A stretch of DNA of 64,000 bases from Chitinophaga alhagiae (GCF_003568665.1 NZ_QXMH01000001.1:2294001-2358000); one strand, 5' to 3'; positions 8,478-17,991 are shown, numbered from the stretch's first letter. A program made the numbers and translations. The notes: generated by a model not told the origin, from the letters alone.

Positions 8478-9500
8478 ATGGGCTTCTTTAACTTTTTAAC
8501 GCAGGAGATTGCAATAGACCTTGGAACAGCCAATACGCTGATCATTCATAATGACCAGGTGGTGGTAGACGAACCTTCCATTGTGGCCATAGAAAGGGCC
8601 AGCGGGAAGATAGTGGCGGTTGGTAAAAAGGCGATGATGATGCACGAGAAAACGCATGAGTACCTGCGTACCATCCGTCCCCTGAAAGACGGCGTGATAG
8701 CTGACTTCAATGCCGCGGAGGGCATGCTCCGGGAGCTGATCAAGATGGTGTACCCCAAGAAGCCGTTATTTGCCCCCAGCTGGAAAATGGTGATCTGTAT
8801 CCCTTCCAGCATTACGGAAGTGGAAAAACGCGCCGTGCGTGACTCCGCGGAGCAGGCGGGCGCCAAGGAAGTATACCTGATCCATGAGCCCATGGCCGCG
8901 GCCCTGGGTATCGGCATAGATGTGGAAGAGCCTGTGGGTAACATGATCATTGACATAGGCGGCGGTACCACCGGTATTTCCGTGATAGCCCTGGCCGGTA
9001 TTGTGTGCGACCAGAGTATCCGTATTGCCGGTGACGAGTTCACGGCAGACATCATGGAGGCCCTGCGCCGCTACCACAGCCTGCTCATCGGTGAAAGAAC
9101 GGCGGAGCAGATCAAGATCCAGATCGGGTCCGCCCTGAAAGAGCTGGACAACCCGCCGGACGATATTCCCGTAAACGGCCGTGACCTGGTGACCGGTATC
9201 CCGAAACAGATCATGGTGTCTTACCAGGAAATTGCCGAAGCGTTAGACAAATCCATCTTCAAAATAGAAGAGGCCATCCTGAAAGCGCTGGAAACAACGC
9301 CGCCGGAGCTGGCATCCGATATTTACCGCCGCGGCCTTTACCTCACCGGTGGCGGCGCCCTGCTGCGCGGGCTTGACAAACGCCTGTCCCAGAAGATCAA
9401 ACTCCCCGTTCACGTGGCAGATGATCCGCTGCGTGCCGTGGTAAGAGGCACCGGTATTGCCCTGAAACACATCGGCAAGTATCCTTTCCTGATGCAATAA
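8478..9500 (+). CDS. mreB: Rod shape-determining actin homologue MreB
   Basis: MreB forms membrane-associated filaments that guide lateral cell-wall synthesis. The 340-aa protein begins 'MGFFNFLTQEIAIDLGTANTLI' with the phosphate-1 motif and membrane-binding N-terminus. The phosphate-2 motif 'IDIGGGTTGISVIAL' and the adenosine motif 'LTGGGALLRGL' follow. It opens the cluster mreB-mreC-mreD-mrdA-rodA, the complete elongasome core. A -7-like CATTTTTG lies at 8441-8448. A 10-bp hairpin without a T-tract follows the gene and may set the ratio of mreB to downstream message. Confidence 0.97.
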   Translation: MGFFNFLTQEIAIDLGTANTLIIHNDQVVVDEPSIVAIERASGKIVAVGKKAMMMHEKTHEYLRTIRPLKDGVIADFNAAEGMLRELIKMVYPKKPLFAPSWKMVICIPSSITEVEKRAVRDSAEQAGAKEVYLIHEPMAAALGIGIDVEEPVGNMIIDIGGGTTGISVIALAGIVCDQSIRIAGDEFTADIMEALRRYHSLLIGERTAEQIKIQIGSALKELDNPPDDIPVNGRDLVTGIPKQIMVSYQEIAEALDKSIFKIEEAILKALETTPPELASDIYRRGLYLTGGGALLRGLDKRLSQKIKLPVHVADDPLRAVVRGTGIALKHIGKYPFLMQ

Positions 9501-9510
9501 AACTTAGTAC

Positions 9511-9540
9511 AGCCCTCTGCAGCCCCGGCCGCAGAGGGCT
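9511..9540. other. Hairpin between mreB and mreC
   Basis: AGCCCTCTGC (9511-9520) pairs perfectly with 9531-9540 across a 10-nt loop. No T-tract follows on the plus strand, so it is more likely an mRNA processing or stability hairpin, or a leaky terminator, than a full stop. Confidence 0.6.
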
Positions 9541-9567
9541 GAAACCGGAATCCAAGACTCGAATCAA

Positions 9568-10473
9568 GTGCGAAATCTGATCATTTTCTTAAGGCGGTAT
9601 TTCAACTTCTTTCTGTTTCTGCTGCTGGAAGTGATTTGCTTTGTATTCGTGTTCCGCAACAACAATTTCCAGCGCACCGTATACCTCAATTCCTCCAACG
9701 GTATGAGCGGCAAGTTATACGCCCGGTATAACGACGTGCAGTACTATTTCCACCTCAAAGCCACAAATGACAGCCTGGTGAAAGAGAACCTGCGCCTGCA
9801 CGGCGAGCTGGCCTCCAGCTTTGACGTGCGGGACACTACCGCCTTCATCAAGCTGGATACCCTTCGCAAATACAGCAACGATACCATGCGCAAGCTGCTG
9901 AGCACCGAGGTACGCAAGTTCCTCTACCGCGAGGCCAAAGTGATCAACAATTCCGTGAACCGGGAGATCAATACCATCACCATCCGCCGGGGCAGTAAAG
10001 ACGGCATCCGCCCCAACATGGGCGTAATAGGCCCCAATGGCGTGGTAGGCGTGGTGCGCAGCGTAAGCGAGAACTACGCCGTGGTCATTTCCATGCTGTA
10101 CAAGTCCAGCGGCGCCACCACCGGCAGCAACTTCGGGTTCAGCGCCAAGCTGAGAAGCAGCGGAGAAATAGGCACCGTGTACTGGAACGGGCGCAATGCC
10201 GCCATCGGCCAGATGAGAGACGTTCCCCGGAGCGCCAAACTGCACAAGGGAGATACCGTGATCACCAGCGGGTTCTCCGCCGTATTCCCGGAAAACATGG
10301 CCATCGGGTACATCGATACCTTTTACCTGTCAGACAAGTCCAGCACTTCGTACGACATCCGGGTGAAATTTGCCACTAACTTTTACAACCTGCAATATGT
10401 GTATGTGATCGAAAACCTGCTGCGGGACGAGCAGACCAGGCTGGAAGACTCTACACGCAACCTGCTGAAATGA
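9568..10473 (+). CDS. mreC: Rod shape-determining protein MreC
   Basis: MreC is a bitopic membrane protein that bridges MreB to the periplasmic wall synthases and activates PBP2. The 301-aa product has a short cytoplasmic tail, one transmembrane helix (about residues 9-25), a coiled-coil-like stretch (about 65-95) and beta-domains including 'RGSKDGIRPNMGVIGPNGVVGVV', the typical MreC motif. The gene starts with GTG at 9568, and no better start exists. It overlaps mreD by 4 bp, indicating translational coupling. Confidence 0.94.
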   Translation: MRNLIIFLRRYFNFFLFLLLEVICFVFVFRNNNFQRTVYLNSSNGMSGKLYARYNDVQYYFHLKATNDSLVKENLRLHGELASSFDVRDTTAFIKLDTLRKYSNDTMRKLLSTEVRKFLYREAKVINNSVNREINTITIRRGSKDGIRPNMGVIGPNGVVGVVRSVSENYAVVISMLYKSSGATTGSNFGFSAKLRSSGEIGTVYWNGRNAAIGQMRDVPRSAKLHKGDTVITSGFSAVFPENMAIGYIDTFYLSDKSSTSYDIRVKFATNFYNLQYVYVIENLLRDEQTRLEDSTRNLLK

Positions 10474-10979
10474 GCGTACTGTTAAAAAATATCATCCGTT
10501 TCGTATTGCTGATACTGTTCCAGGTGTTAGTGCTGGACCAGATACTCATACACCAGCTGGTAAACCCTTACCTGTACATGCTCTTCATCCTGCTGCTGCC
10601 TTTTAACCTGCCCCGCCCTGCCTTGCAGCTGCTGGGTTTTTTACTGGGCATTACGCTGGATATGTTTTCGGATACCATGGGCATTCATGCCGCGGCCTGC
10701 GTATTCATTGCGTACCTGCGCCCCTTTGTGCTCAACATCCTCTCGCCCCAGGGCGGCTTTGAGGTGACCCAGCGCACGCCCTCCGTTACCAGCATGGGCC
10801 TGTCTCAGTTTGCCATTTATGTATCAGTGCTCGTGCTGCTGCACAACATTGCCTATTTTTGCCTGTCTGTTTTCAGCTTTGCCGATCCCCTGTACCTGTT
10901 GATGAAAATATTGCTGTCTACAGCCGCCAGCCTTGTGCTGGTACTGATTTACGAGTTGCTGTTCTTCAGCAGGAAATGA
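10470..10979 (+). CDS. mreD: Rod shape-determining protein MreD
   Basis: A 169-aa integral membrane protein with about five hydrophobic helices, in the canonical position after mreC and overlapping it by 4 bp (ATGA). MreD is part of the elongasome membrane complex and is poorly conserved in sequence, so the call depends on position, size and hydrophobicity. Confidence 0.88.
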   Translation: MSVLLKNIIRFVLLILFQVLVLDQILIHQLVNPYLYMLFILLLPFNLPRPALQLLGFLLGITLDMFSDTMGIHAAACVFIAYLRPFVLNILSPQGGFEVTQRTPSVTSMGLSQFAIYVSVLVLLHNIAYFCLSVFSFADPLYLLMKILLSTAASLVLVLIYELLFFSRK

Positions 10980-11008
10980 GCGTATAATTATTTAATTTCG
11001 ATACCTGC

Positions 11009-12973
11009 ATGTCTGTTTATAATCAGCCCAGAAAAAGAGTTATCCAACTGATCATCCTCGGCATGGTGTCTCTCATCGTGATGAGGCTGTTCTTTTTGCA
11101 GGTGGTGGAAACCAAATATTCCAAACTGGCAGATGCCAATGCGCACCTGCGCAAAGTGATCTATCCCAGCCGCGGCATTATTTATGACCGCAACGGGCGG
11201 GCCGTGCTGCGCAATGAAGCGCTGTACGACCTGATGGTGACGCCTGCCAACGTTAAAAAGATAGATACGGCCTACCTCTGCGAAATTCTGCAGATAGACA
11301 TGGAGGAGTTCCGGAAAAGGATTACCCGCGCCATCAACAAGGAAGGCCGGGTGCGCCCTTCGGTATTTGCCAGCCTGTTGCCGCAGGATATGTACGGCAA
11401 GCTGCAGGAAAGCATGTACATGTTCCAGCCCGGTTTTGAGCTGGTGCTGCGGCCGGTGCGCTCTTACACCTACGGGGTAGGGGCCAGCTTCCTGGGGTAC
11501 ATCAGTGAAATTCCGCCGTCTTTGCTGGCAGACAGCCTGGGCCGGTGGAGCGCTTACCAGCAGGGAGACTACCTGGGCCGTACCGGCCTGGAAAATACTT
11601 ACGAGAGCATTCTCATGGGCCAGCGCGGCATACAGTACCTGGTAAAAGACAACCTGAACCGCCCGCAGGGTTCGCTGGAGAACGGGGAGTTTGATACCGC
11701 CGCCGTGGCCGGCAAAAATTTGCGGCTGGCGCTGGATATAGAACTGCAGGTGCTTGGCGAAAGAATGATGCAGGGAAAGGTAGGCAGCATTGTGGCCATA
11801 GATCCGAAAACAGGCGGCATCCTCACCATGGTGAGCGGCCCCACTTTTGATCCGAACCTCCTTTCCGGCTCGTACCGCGGGCAGAACTTTAACAAACTCT
11901 ATCAAGACACCAGCAGCCCGCTCTACAACCGGGCCATACAGGCCATGTACCCGCCCGGCTCAACTTTCAAGCCCATTACCGGCCTCATTGCGTTGGACGA
12001 GGGCGTGATCACCCCCGCCTTCGGATACCCGTGCCGGGGCGGTTACGCACAGTGCGGCCGCTTCATCCGGTGTACGCATAGCAATCCCGGCCACGCCGCC
12101 AATATGCGAACGGCTATGGCCAACTCCTGCAACGCTTATTTTATGCATCTGTACCGCCTGTCTGTAGACAATGCCAAATGGGGCGGCACGCTGAAAGGGC
12201 AGGCCAAATGGGTGGAGTACCTGAACACCATGGGATTCGGGGTGCGCCTGGGCGTAGATATTCCCAGCGAAGCAAGAGGCATTGTACCGGATACGGGCCG
12301 CATGAACTACCGCTACCGCGGCCAGTGGAACTCCTGCTCCGAAGTATATGTGGGCATGGGCCAGGGCCTGCTGGGCGTAACACCGCTGCAGCTGGCCAAT
12401 GCCATGTGCATTCTTGCCAACAGGGGGCACTATTACCTGCCGCATTTTGTGGAGAGCATAGACGGGGACCGCTCGGACATCCTGAAGAAATACAAGGAGA
12501 AACACTCCGTAGCGCATATATCTGACGAAGCGTTCAACTCCGTGGTGCTGGGTATGGAAGACGTGGTAACACACGGCACCGCCCGTGGCGCGCAAATAGC
12601 AGGTGTTGCCGTATGCGGTAAAACCGGTACGGCGGAAAACAAGGCCAGGATCAACGGGAAAATTGTGCAGCTGAAAGACCACTCCCTGTTTGTAGGGTTT
12701 GCGCCCAAAGACGATCCCAAGATCGCCATAGCGGTAGTGGTAGAGAACGCGGGCTTTGGCAGCACCTACGCGGTACCCATAGCCAGCATCCTGATGGAAA
12801 AGTACCTCACGGATACTATCTCCGCCAAGCGCATGCCCATCCTGCAAAGAATGATGGAAACGGTGACCATGTCTCCGGAAATGCGCGCCAAATCAAAACT
12901 GGACTCGTTGAACAAGGTGAACTATTCCACCGCGCAGGGAGATGATCTTTTAAGGAAAATAATAGCTAACTAA
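11009..12973 (+). CDS. mrdA: Penicillin-binding protein 2 (elongasome transpeptidase)
   Basis: PBP2 cross-links peptidoglycan during elongation together with RodA. The 654-aa protein has an N-terminal membrane anchor (about residues 14-30), a PBP dimerisation domain and a transpeptidase domain. Active-site motifs are S318-T-F-K321, S373-C-N375 and K538-T-G540. Length is normal for class B PBP2. The gene is 29 bp after mreD and 8 bp before rodA, so all five rod genes probably form one operon. Confidence 0.96.
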   Translation: MSVYNQPRKRVIQLIILGMVSLIVMRLFFLQVVETKYSKLADANAHLRKVIYPSRGIIYDRNGRAVLRNEALYDLMVTPANVKKIDTAYLCEILQIDMEEFRKRITRAINKEGRVRPSVFASLLPQDMYGKLQESMYMFQPGFELVLRPVRSYTYGVGASFLGYISEIPPSLLADSLGRWSAYQQGDYLGRTGLENTYESILMGQRGIQYLVKDNLNRPQGSLENGEFDTAAVAGKNLRLALDIELQVLGERMMQGKVGSIVAIDPKTGGILTMVSGPTFDPNLLSGSYRGQNFNKLYQDTSSPLYNRAIQAMYPPGSTFKPITGLIALDEGVITPAFGYPCRGGYAQCGRFIRCTHSNPGHAANMRTAMANSCNAYFMHLYRLSVDNAKWGGTLKGQAKWVEYLNTMGFGVRLGVDIPSEARGIVPDTGRMNYRYRGQWNSCSEVYVGMGQGLLGVTPLQLANAMCILANRGHYYLPHFVESIDGDRSDILKKYKEKHSVAHISDEAFNSVVLGMEDVVTHGTARGAQIAGVAVCGKTGTAENKARINGKIVQLKDHSLFVGFAPKDDPKIAIAVVVENAGFGSTYAVPIASILMEKYLTDTISAKRMPILQRMMETVTMSPEMRAKSKLDSLNKVNYSTAQGDDLLRKIIAN

Positions 12974-12981
12974 ACCATACA

Positions 12982-14268
12982 ATGAACCGCTCACAAGCGA
13001 AACTCACAGCAGGCATTGACTGGCCCGTTTTCGGGCTGTACCTGGCGCTGGTATTCATCGGCTTCCTGGCCATTTTTGCGGCAGAGTACCGGGAGGGGGA
13101 TAATATTGTGCAGAACCTGCTGTCCCAGAACAAGAACTGGGCAAGGCAGGTGCTGTGGCTGGGGGTATCTATGGTGCTGGCTACAGGCATCTGGTTAACG
13201 GACAGCAAGTTCTTTACCGCCACGGCCAATCTTTTTTATGCCTTCGGCATATTGCTGCTGCTGATGGTACTGGCCATCGGTACCGGTGTAAAGGGCTCGC
13301 ACTCCTGGCTGGAGCTGGGCGGCTTCCGTTTCCAGCCGGCCGAGTTCACCAAACTATGCACCAACCTGGCGCTGGCCAAGTACCTGTCTTCCATGGAAAC
13401 GGACTTTACCAAGATGCGCTCCCGCCTGATTGCGTCTGCCATGGTACTGGCGCCCTGCGCCATCATTATCCTGCAGAATGAAACAGGCCTGGCGCTGGTA
13501 TACTTTGCGTTTTTCCTCGTGATGTTCCGCGAAGGCCTGCCGGGCATTATACTGGTAATTGCCTTCTCCGGTATCATACTCGTGCTGTCCGCGTTGCTGG
13601 TAGATAAATACATCCTCTTCTACATCTTTACGGGCATTGCGGCGCTGGTGATCTACTTCAGCCGGCGCGAGATCAGGCGCAAGCGCTCCCGGCTGGTGCT
13701 GATATTGTCTATCTGGGCCTTTTGCGCTGCTTTTGTAATGTTCATAGTGCCCTTTGTGTTCACCAAAGTGCTGAAAGACTACCAGGTGCGCCGCATTGAG
13801 GTAATGCTGGGCAAGGAGAACGACCCCAAGGCCACCTACAACACCCGGCAGAGCATGATCGCCATTGGCTCGGGCGGTTTCTGGGGAAAAGGGTACCTCA
13901 AGGGCACGCAAACCCGCTTTGACTTTGTGCCGGAGCAAAGTACGGACTTCATTTTCTGCACCATCGGGGAAGACTTCGGTTTTGCCGGCAGCATTGTATT
14001 CATAGGCCTCTATGTGGCCCTGCTCTTCCGGATCATTTTTATTGCGGAGCGGCAGCGGTCTACCTTCAGCCGCGTATACGCCTATGGGGTGGCCAGTATC
14101 ATTTTCTTCCACCTCTTCATCAACATCGCCATGACCATAGGGCTGGCGCCGGTGATAGGCATTCCCCTGCCATTGGTGAGCTACGGCGGCTCGTCTCTCA
14201 TGACCTTCACCATGCTTATTTTCATTATGCTCCGGCTGGACGCAGACAGGCAAATGGTATTGAGATAA
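12982..14268 (+). CDS. rodA: SEDS glycosyltransferase RodA
   Basis: RodA polymerises glycan strands from lipid II in the elongasome. The 428-aa protein has about ten transmembrane helices. It carries the SEDS-typical 'FDFVPEQSTDFIFCTIGEDFGF' loop, whose Asp is the conserved catalytic residue of the family, and the final 'GIPLPLVSYGGSSL' motif. It directly follows mrdA by 8 bp, the usual PBP2-RodA pairing. Confidence 0.96.
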   Translation: MNRSQAKLTAGIDWPVFGLYLALVFIGFLAIFAAEYREGDNIVQNLLSQNKNWARQVLWLGVSMVLATGIWLTDSKFFTATANLFYAFGILLLLMVLAIGTGVKGSHSWLELGGFRFQPAEFTKLCTNLALAKYLSSMETDFTKMRSRLIASAMVLAPCAIIILQNETGLALVYFAFFLVMFREGLPGIILVIAFSGIILVLSALLVDKYILFYIFTGIAALVIYFSRREIRRKRSRLVLILSIWAFCAAFVMFIVPFVFTKVLKDYQVRRIEVMLGKENDPKATYNTRQSMIAIGSGGFWGKGYLKGTQTRFDFVPEQSTDFIFCTIGEDFGFAGSIVFIGLYVALLFRIIFIAERQRSTFSRVYAYGVASIIFFHLFINIAMTIGLAPVIGIPLPLVSYGGSSLMTFTMLIFIMLRLDADRQMVLR

Positions 14269-14272
14269 GCCC

Positions 14273-14280
14273 TACTTTTG
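14273..14280 (+). promoter_or_regulatory. -7 element TACTTTTG before the MBL-fold gene
   Basis: Matches TAnnTTTG and ends 4 bp before the ATG at 14285, which would give a leaderless or nearly leaderless transcript. No convincing -33 TTTG is seen. Confidence 0.4.
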
Positions 14281-14284
14281 CAGG

Positions 14285-15034
14285 ATGGCACGAATCATAC
14301 CACTGTCTGAAGGCAGTTTCACAGTAGACGGTACCAAACGTTTTGTTCCTTTCGACGAGCGTAAAGACGCGCTGAAAGACAGGCCCGCCGGCTCCCTGCT
14401 GGTGGAGATACAACCTTTCCTGGTCATTACCGACAAAGATATATTGCTGCTTGACACGGGCCTGGGCTTCCGCAACCCTGACGGGGTGCTGCAACTGCAC
14501 CAGAACCTGATAGACCAGGGCATCAACCCCATGGAAGTGACCAAAGTGCTGATGAGCCACCTGCATAAAGACCACGCCGGCGGCGTGAGTGTGGAAGACG
14601 TGGTAACCGGGGAGCGCAGCCTTTCCTTTCCGCATGCTACGTATTACGTGAGCCGCAAGGAGCTTGACTATGCTTTTGAGCAAGACGGCAAGTCATACCT
14701 GGCCAAAGAGGTAGACCTGCTGGCTAAACGGGACAACGTGGTGTTCCTGGAAGGCAGCGGCACTGTAGACGGGTATATCCACTATGAATTTAGCGGAGGG
14801 CATTGCCCGTACCACCAGGTATTTTTGATAGACGACGGGGAGGACAAGGTGTTTTTCGGGGGAGATGAGGCGCCGCAGATGTCTATGATGAAGAGCCGCT
14901 TTGTGGCCAAGTATGATTATGACGGCAAACGTACCATGGAATTGCGGCAACAGTATATGGAGAGGGGGAAAGCAGAAGGATGGACATTCCTGTTTTATCA
15001 CGATACCAAGCTACCCACTGCGAAGTTTGAGTAG
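14285..15034 (+). CDS. MBL-fold metallo-hydrolase
   Basis: A 249-aa cytoplasmic protein with the metallo-beta-lactamase fold. The zinc motif H92-L-H94-K-D96-H97 is present and a further candidate ligand His lies in 'SGGHCPYH'. The family includes lactonases, glyoxalase II-like and other hydrolases; the substrate cannot be assigned here. It has 16 bp between it and rodA but seems to have its own -7 element inside that gap. The spacing also allows read-through from the rod operon. Confidence 0.88.
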   Translation: MARIIPLSEGSFTVDGTKRFVPFDERKDALKDRPAGSLLVEIQPFLVITDKDILLLDTGLGFRNPDGVLQLHQNLIDQGINPMEVTKVLMSHLHKDHAGGVSVEDVVTGERSLSFPHATYYVSRKELDYAFEQDGKSYLAKEVDLLAKRDNVVFLEGSGTVDGYIHYEFSGGHCPYHQVFLIDDGEDKVFFGGDEAPQMSMMKSRFVAKYDYDGKRTMELRQQYMERGKAEGWTFLFYHDTKLPTAKFE

Positions 15035-15117
15035 GGGCTGTTACAGAACGGGGAGCTTCGATGTGCCGGGGCTAAAAACGGGCCTGGTTGTGGCGCATGC
15101 CGGCCTTTGCAGAAAGC

Positions 15118-15633
15118 CTATTGCTGGCGGCCACGGCCGCGCATCATGCGGTTATCTTTCCGTTCTTTTAACTGGCGGATCATCATGCCCCTGAACTCCC
15201 TTTCTGCGCGGTAAAGGTTGCCTACCTTCCGGGCGGGCAGCACTTTGCTGAACTCCTGGCGGTAGCGGGTCTTGATCTCCAGCATTTTCCTTTCATAGTC
15301 CAGCTCCTTGTCTAGCGAGGCGTTGGCCACCGCATCCGTGCGGGGCTTGCCCTTCAGCTCCTGGTTCTTCTTTTTGCGTTCAACAATGAGGGCGTTCACT
15401 TCCCGGGTGTACTTGTTATATACGGGCCAGAATTTTTGCGCTTCTTCGGGGGTGAGGTCCAGTTCTTTGGAGATGTAGGCTATTTCCAGGGCCTTGATCT
15501 TGTCCTGTTTGGAGGCGGCATCGCTCTGGTCCGCATCTTGCGCCAGCAGGCTGCCGGTGGAAAATACCGCCATGCATAAAAAAATGGTCACTGTTCGTAT
15601 CAGCTTGCTACTTCGCTTCATCATGAGTTTCAA
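15118..15633 (-). CDS. CpxP/Spy-like periplasmic protein of an ECF sigma cluster
   Basis: A 171-aa protein with a signal peptide ending at LLAQ and a charged, helical mature part. It contains 'LTPEEAQKFWPVYNKY', resembling the LTxxQ-type helices of Spy/CpxP proteins. In Bacteroidota such proteins are commonly found directly after an ECF sigma factor and are often labelled 'sensor of ECF-type sigma factor'. Its start overlaps the stop of the anti-sigma-like gene by 4 bp, so sigma, anti-sigma-like and this gene form one operon. A role in sensing envelope stress is inferred from context, not shown. Confidence 0.75.
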   Translation of the reverse strand: MKLMMKRSSKLIRTVTIFLCMAVFSTGSLLAQDADQSDAASKQDKIKALEIAYISKELDLTPEEAQKFWPVYNKYTREVNALIVERKKKNQELKGKPRTDAVANASLDKELDYERKMLEIKTRYRQEFSKVLPARKVGNLYRAEREFRGMMIRQLKERKDNRMMRGRGRQQ

Positions 15634-16250
15634 TTAACAAGGTCGTCTTGTAACAAATTGTTTTCCAACAAATTGTCTATTTCTTTGGTAGATAGGTCCT
15701 CCGGCAGCACCGAAGGCATTTCTCCTTCCAGGGATACATTTGTAAAGATATTTTCATTATCGAATGCATCGGTATGATAGGTCAGGTACTCTTCAATTTC
15801 CTGGTCGCTGATACGGGCCATCATGCGGTCCATGGAAGTACCGCTCAGCGAGCGGGAGATGAGCACGGCGCTCACCGCTATGAGGCCCGCAATGCTGGCG
15901 GCCGCCAGGCATTGTTTGAAAAGCCTGATGCGGCGGCCCATTTTCACCACGCGGCCTTCCTGGGCAAAGTTCTTTTCTTTTACCACCAGCTCCGTCAGCC
16001 CCTTAAAGTAATCTTCCGGCACGGAAAAAGGCGTTTCCCGGGAAACACCGGCCAGCAGGGGGGAGAGGTGTTCCAGCTCTTCCGTTACCGCGCTGCTGTT
16101 TTCCATTGCTTTAATGTGGGTCAGCAGCTGCGCGGGGAAGGCGTCAAAATATTTTGCCGGCACGTCAAAGTGCGGATGCACGCGCAAATGCTCCAGCTCG
16201 GGGGCTATTTCCCGCAATTCTTTCGCTATGTCATTCTCTTTGTGCGTCAT
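15630..16250 (-). CDS. Membrane anti-sigma-like protein
   Basis: A 206-aa protein with one central transmembrane helix (about residues 112-132), a cytoplasmic N-terminal half and an extracytoplasmic acidic tail. The N-terminal half contains two similar units, 'HFDVPAKYF' and 'PFSVPEDYF', an internal FxVPxxYF repeat. Position between an ECF sigma factor and a CpxP-like gene, and the single-pass topology, point to an anti-sigma factor. It lacks the HxxxCxxC zinc motif of ZAS-type anti-sigmas, so this is inference from context. Confidence 0.7.
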   Translation of the reverse strand: MTHKENDIAKELREIAPELEHLRVHPHFDVPAKYFDAFPAQLLTHIKAMENSSAVTEELEHLSPLLAGVSRETPFSVPEDYFKGLTELVVKEKNFAQEGRVVKMGRRIRLFKQCLAAASIAGLIAVSAVLISRSLSGTSMDRMMARISDQEIEEYLTYHTDAFDNENIFTNVSLEGEMPSVLPEDLSTKEIDNLLENNLLQDDLVN

Positions 16251-16280
16251 GATATTAAGACCCGTATTGCCCGGGATGGT

Positions 16281-16838
16281 TTAATGTCCGTTGTTTTTCA
16301 AAAATTCCTCCACCTTCTTCACGGCGTGGTGGTAAGATGCTTTCAGGGCGCCTTCTGAAGTATCCAGCACTTTGCTCATTTCGTCATATGGCATTTCCTC
16401 ATAGTACCGCAGGCTGAATACCGCCCGCTGTTTTTCAGGCAGGGCAAGGATGGCTTTCTGTAATTTCCATTCTATTTTATTGGCGTCATAATGACTGTCT
16501 GCCTGCAATTTATTGCTGAGGCCGGTTTCTACGTCAGACAGCGAAATGGCGGATTTTCTTTTTTGCTGCTCCAGGAAGCTGAGACTTTCATTGGTAGCGA
16601 TTTTGTATAACCAGGTATACAGGCGTGCATCTTCCCGGAAACCCTCCAGGCCTTTCCACATTTTTATGAACACATTCTGCAGCACATCGTTCGCGTCCTC
16701 GTGATCTACCACCAACCGGCGGATGTGCCAGTAAAGTCTTTCCTGGTATTTCCGTACAATCAGCGTAAACCCCCTTTCTTTCGTATCCGGATGCCCGTAG
16801 AGTGCCAGTAGTTCTTTATCTTCTTGCGTTACAGCCAT
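16281..16838 (-). CDS. ECF RNA polymerase sigma factor
   Basis: A 185-aa sigma-70 family protein with region 2 ('DHEDANDVLQNVFIKMWKGLEGFREDARLYTWLYKIATN') and region 4 ('ALPEKQRAVFSLRYYEEMPYDEMSKVLDTSEGALKASYHHAVKKV'). It directs RNA polymerase to a stress or signalling regulon. It is first in a three-gene operon with an anti-sigma-like membrane protein and a CpxP-like periplasmic protein, which suggests an extracytoplasmic signal. Confidence 0.95.
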   Translation of the reverse strand: MAVTQEDKELLALYGHPDTKERGFTLIVRKYQERLYWHIRRLVVDHEDANDVLQNVFIKMWKGLEGFREDARLYTWLYKIATNESLSFLEQQKRKSAISLSDVETGLSNKLQADSHYDANKIEWKLQKAILALPEKQRAVFSLRYYEEMPYDEMSKVLDTSEGALKASYHHAVKKVEEFLKNNGH

Positions 16839-16951
16839 AGGCGGTTAAACAGTAATGTATTGAAATGACCGTAATGGACGGATGCATGGAATAAATATAT
16901 GAATTATTGCGCAACCGGCCCACTTACCTGCCATCAGCACCCCCGAAAACA

Positions 16952-16980
16952 ATAAAAACCATCACTAGGATGGTTTTTAT
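16952..16980. terminator. Terminator downstream of the transketolase subunit gene
   Basis: A perfect 12-bp stem (16952-16963 with 16969-16980), loop ACTAG, with A- and T-rich outer ends. It ends the minus-strand transketolase gene and separates it from the sigma operon promoter region. Confidence 0.88.
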
Positions 16981-17008
16981 GCCGGAAAGTTTAATCCGTC
17001 TGTAAATT

Positions 17009-17971
17009 TTAACCTTTTTTCCTGGCCAGGGCCTTTTCTGCCGCCGCCACAATGTCAGGCGTATCCAGCCCGTACTTGGTGAGCAGTTCGGTAGGTTTGC
17101 CGCTTTCGCCAAAAGTATCTTTGGTTCCAACGTATTCTATGGGAATGGGCAGGTGGCGGGCCGCAACCTGTGCAATGCTGTCTCCCAGGCCGCCCAGCAC
17201 GTTATGCTCTTCAGCGGTAACCGCGCAGCGGGTTTTGGTGATGGACCTCAGCACCGCTTCCTCATCCAGCGGTTTGATGGTATGTATATTGATCAGTTCA
17301 ACACTGTAGCCTTTTTCTTCCAGTATGCGGCCGGCTTCCACGCATTTCCATACCAGGTGGCCGCAGGCAAACAGGGTAATGTCCGTACCCTCGTTGAGCA
17401 CCTGGGCTTTGCCTATCTGGAACTCCTGGTTTTCAGGCGTGAAGTTGGGCCATTTGGGGCGGCCAAAGCGGAGGTAAACCGGGCCTTCGTAATCGGCAAT
17501 AGCTATGGTAGCGGCTTTGGTCTGGTTGAAATCGCACGGAACGATCACCGTCATACCGGGCAGCATCTTCATCATGCCGATGTCTTCCAGTATCTGGTGG
17601 GTAGCTCCGTCTTCACCCAGGGTAAGGCCGGCATGGGAAGCGCAGATCTTCACGTTTTTGCCGGAGTAGGCAACAGACTGGCGGATCTGGTCATACACGC
17701 GGCCGGTGGAGAAGTTGGCAAAAGTGGTGGTATAAGGGATCTTGCCGCCAATGGTCATGCCTGCCGCCACGCCTATCATGTTGGCCTCGGCAATACCGCA
17801 CTGTACAAAGCGGTCAGGAAATTCCTTGATGAAAGCCTGCAATTTGAGGGAGCCGAGCAGGTCAGCCGTAAGGGCCACCACATTCGGGTTTCTCCGGCCG
17901 GCTTCCAGTATGCCTTCGCCAAAACCGCCGCGGGTCTCCTTTTCGTTCAGTATCTGTATGTCTTTTACCAT
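17009..17971 (-). CDS. Transketolase, C-terminal subunit
   Basis: This 320-aa protein contains the pyrimidine-binding and C-terminal domains of transketolase. Visible motifs include 'CGIAEANMIGVAAGM', with the catalytic Glu that activates thiamine diphosphate, and 'SHAGLTLGEDGATHQ'. Transketolase moves two-carbon units in the pentose phosphate pathway. In many Bacteroidota and other bacteria it is split into N- and C-terminal subunits encoded by two usually adjacent genes. Here the neighbour upstream is galE, and no N-terminal (TPP-binding) subunit gene lies anywhere in the window. The partner must be elsewhere. Confidence 0.92.
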   Translation of the reverse strand: MVKDIQILNEKETRGGFGEGILEAGRRNPNVVALTADLLGSLKLQAFIKEFPDRFVQCGIAEANMIGVAAGMTIGGKIPYTTTFANFSTGRVYDQIRQSVAYSGKNVKICASHAGLTLGEDGATHQILEDIGMMKMLPGMTVIVPCDFNQTKAATIAIADYEGPVYLRFGRPKWPNFTPENQEFQIGKAQVLNEGTDITLFACGHLVWKCVEAGRILEEKGYSVELINIHTIKPLDEEAVLRSITKTRCAVTAEEHNVLGGLGDSIAQVAARHLPIPIEYVGTKDTFGESGKPTELLTKYGLDTPDIVAAAEKALARKKG

Positions 17972-17991
17972 AGTGCCTGATATTTGTGCCG

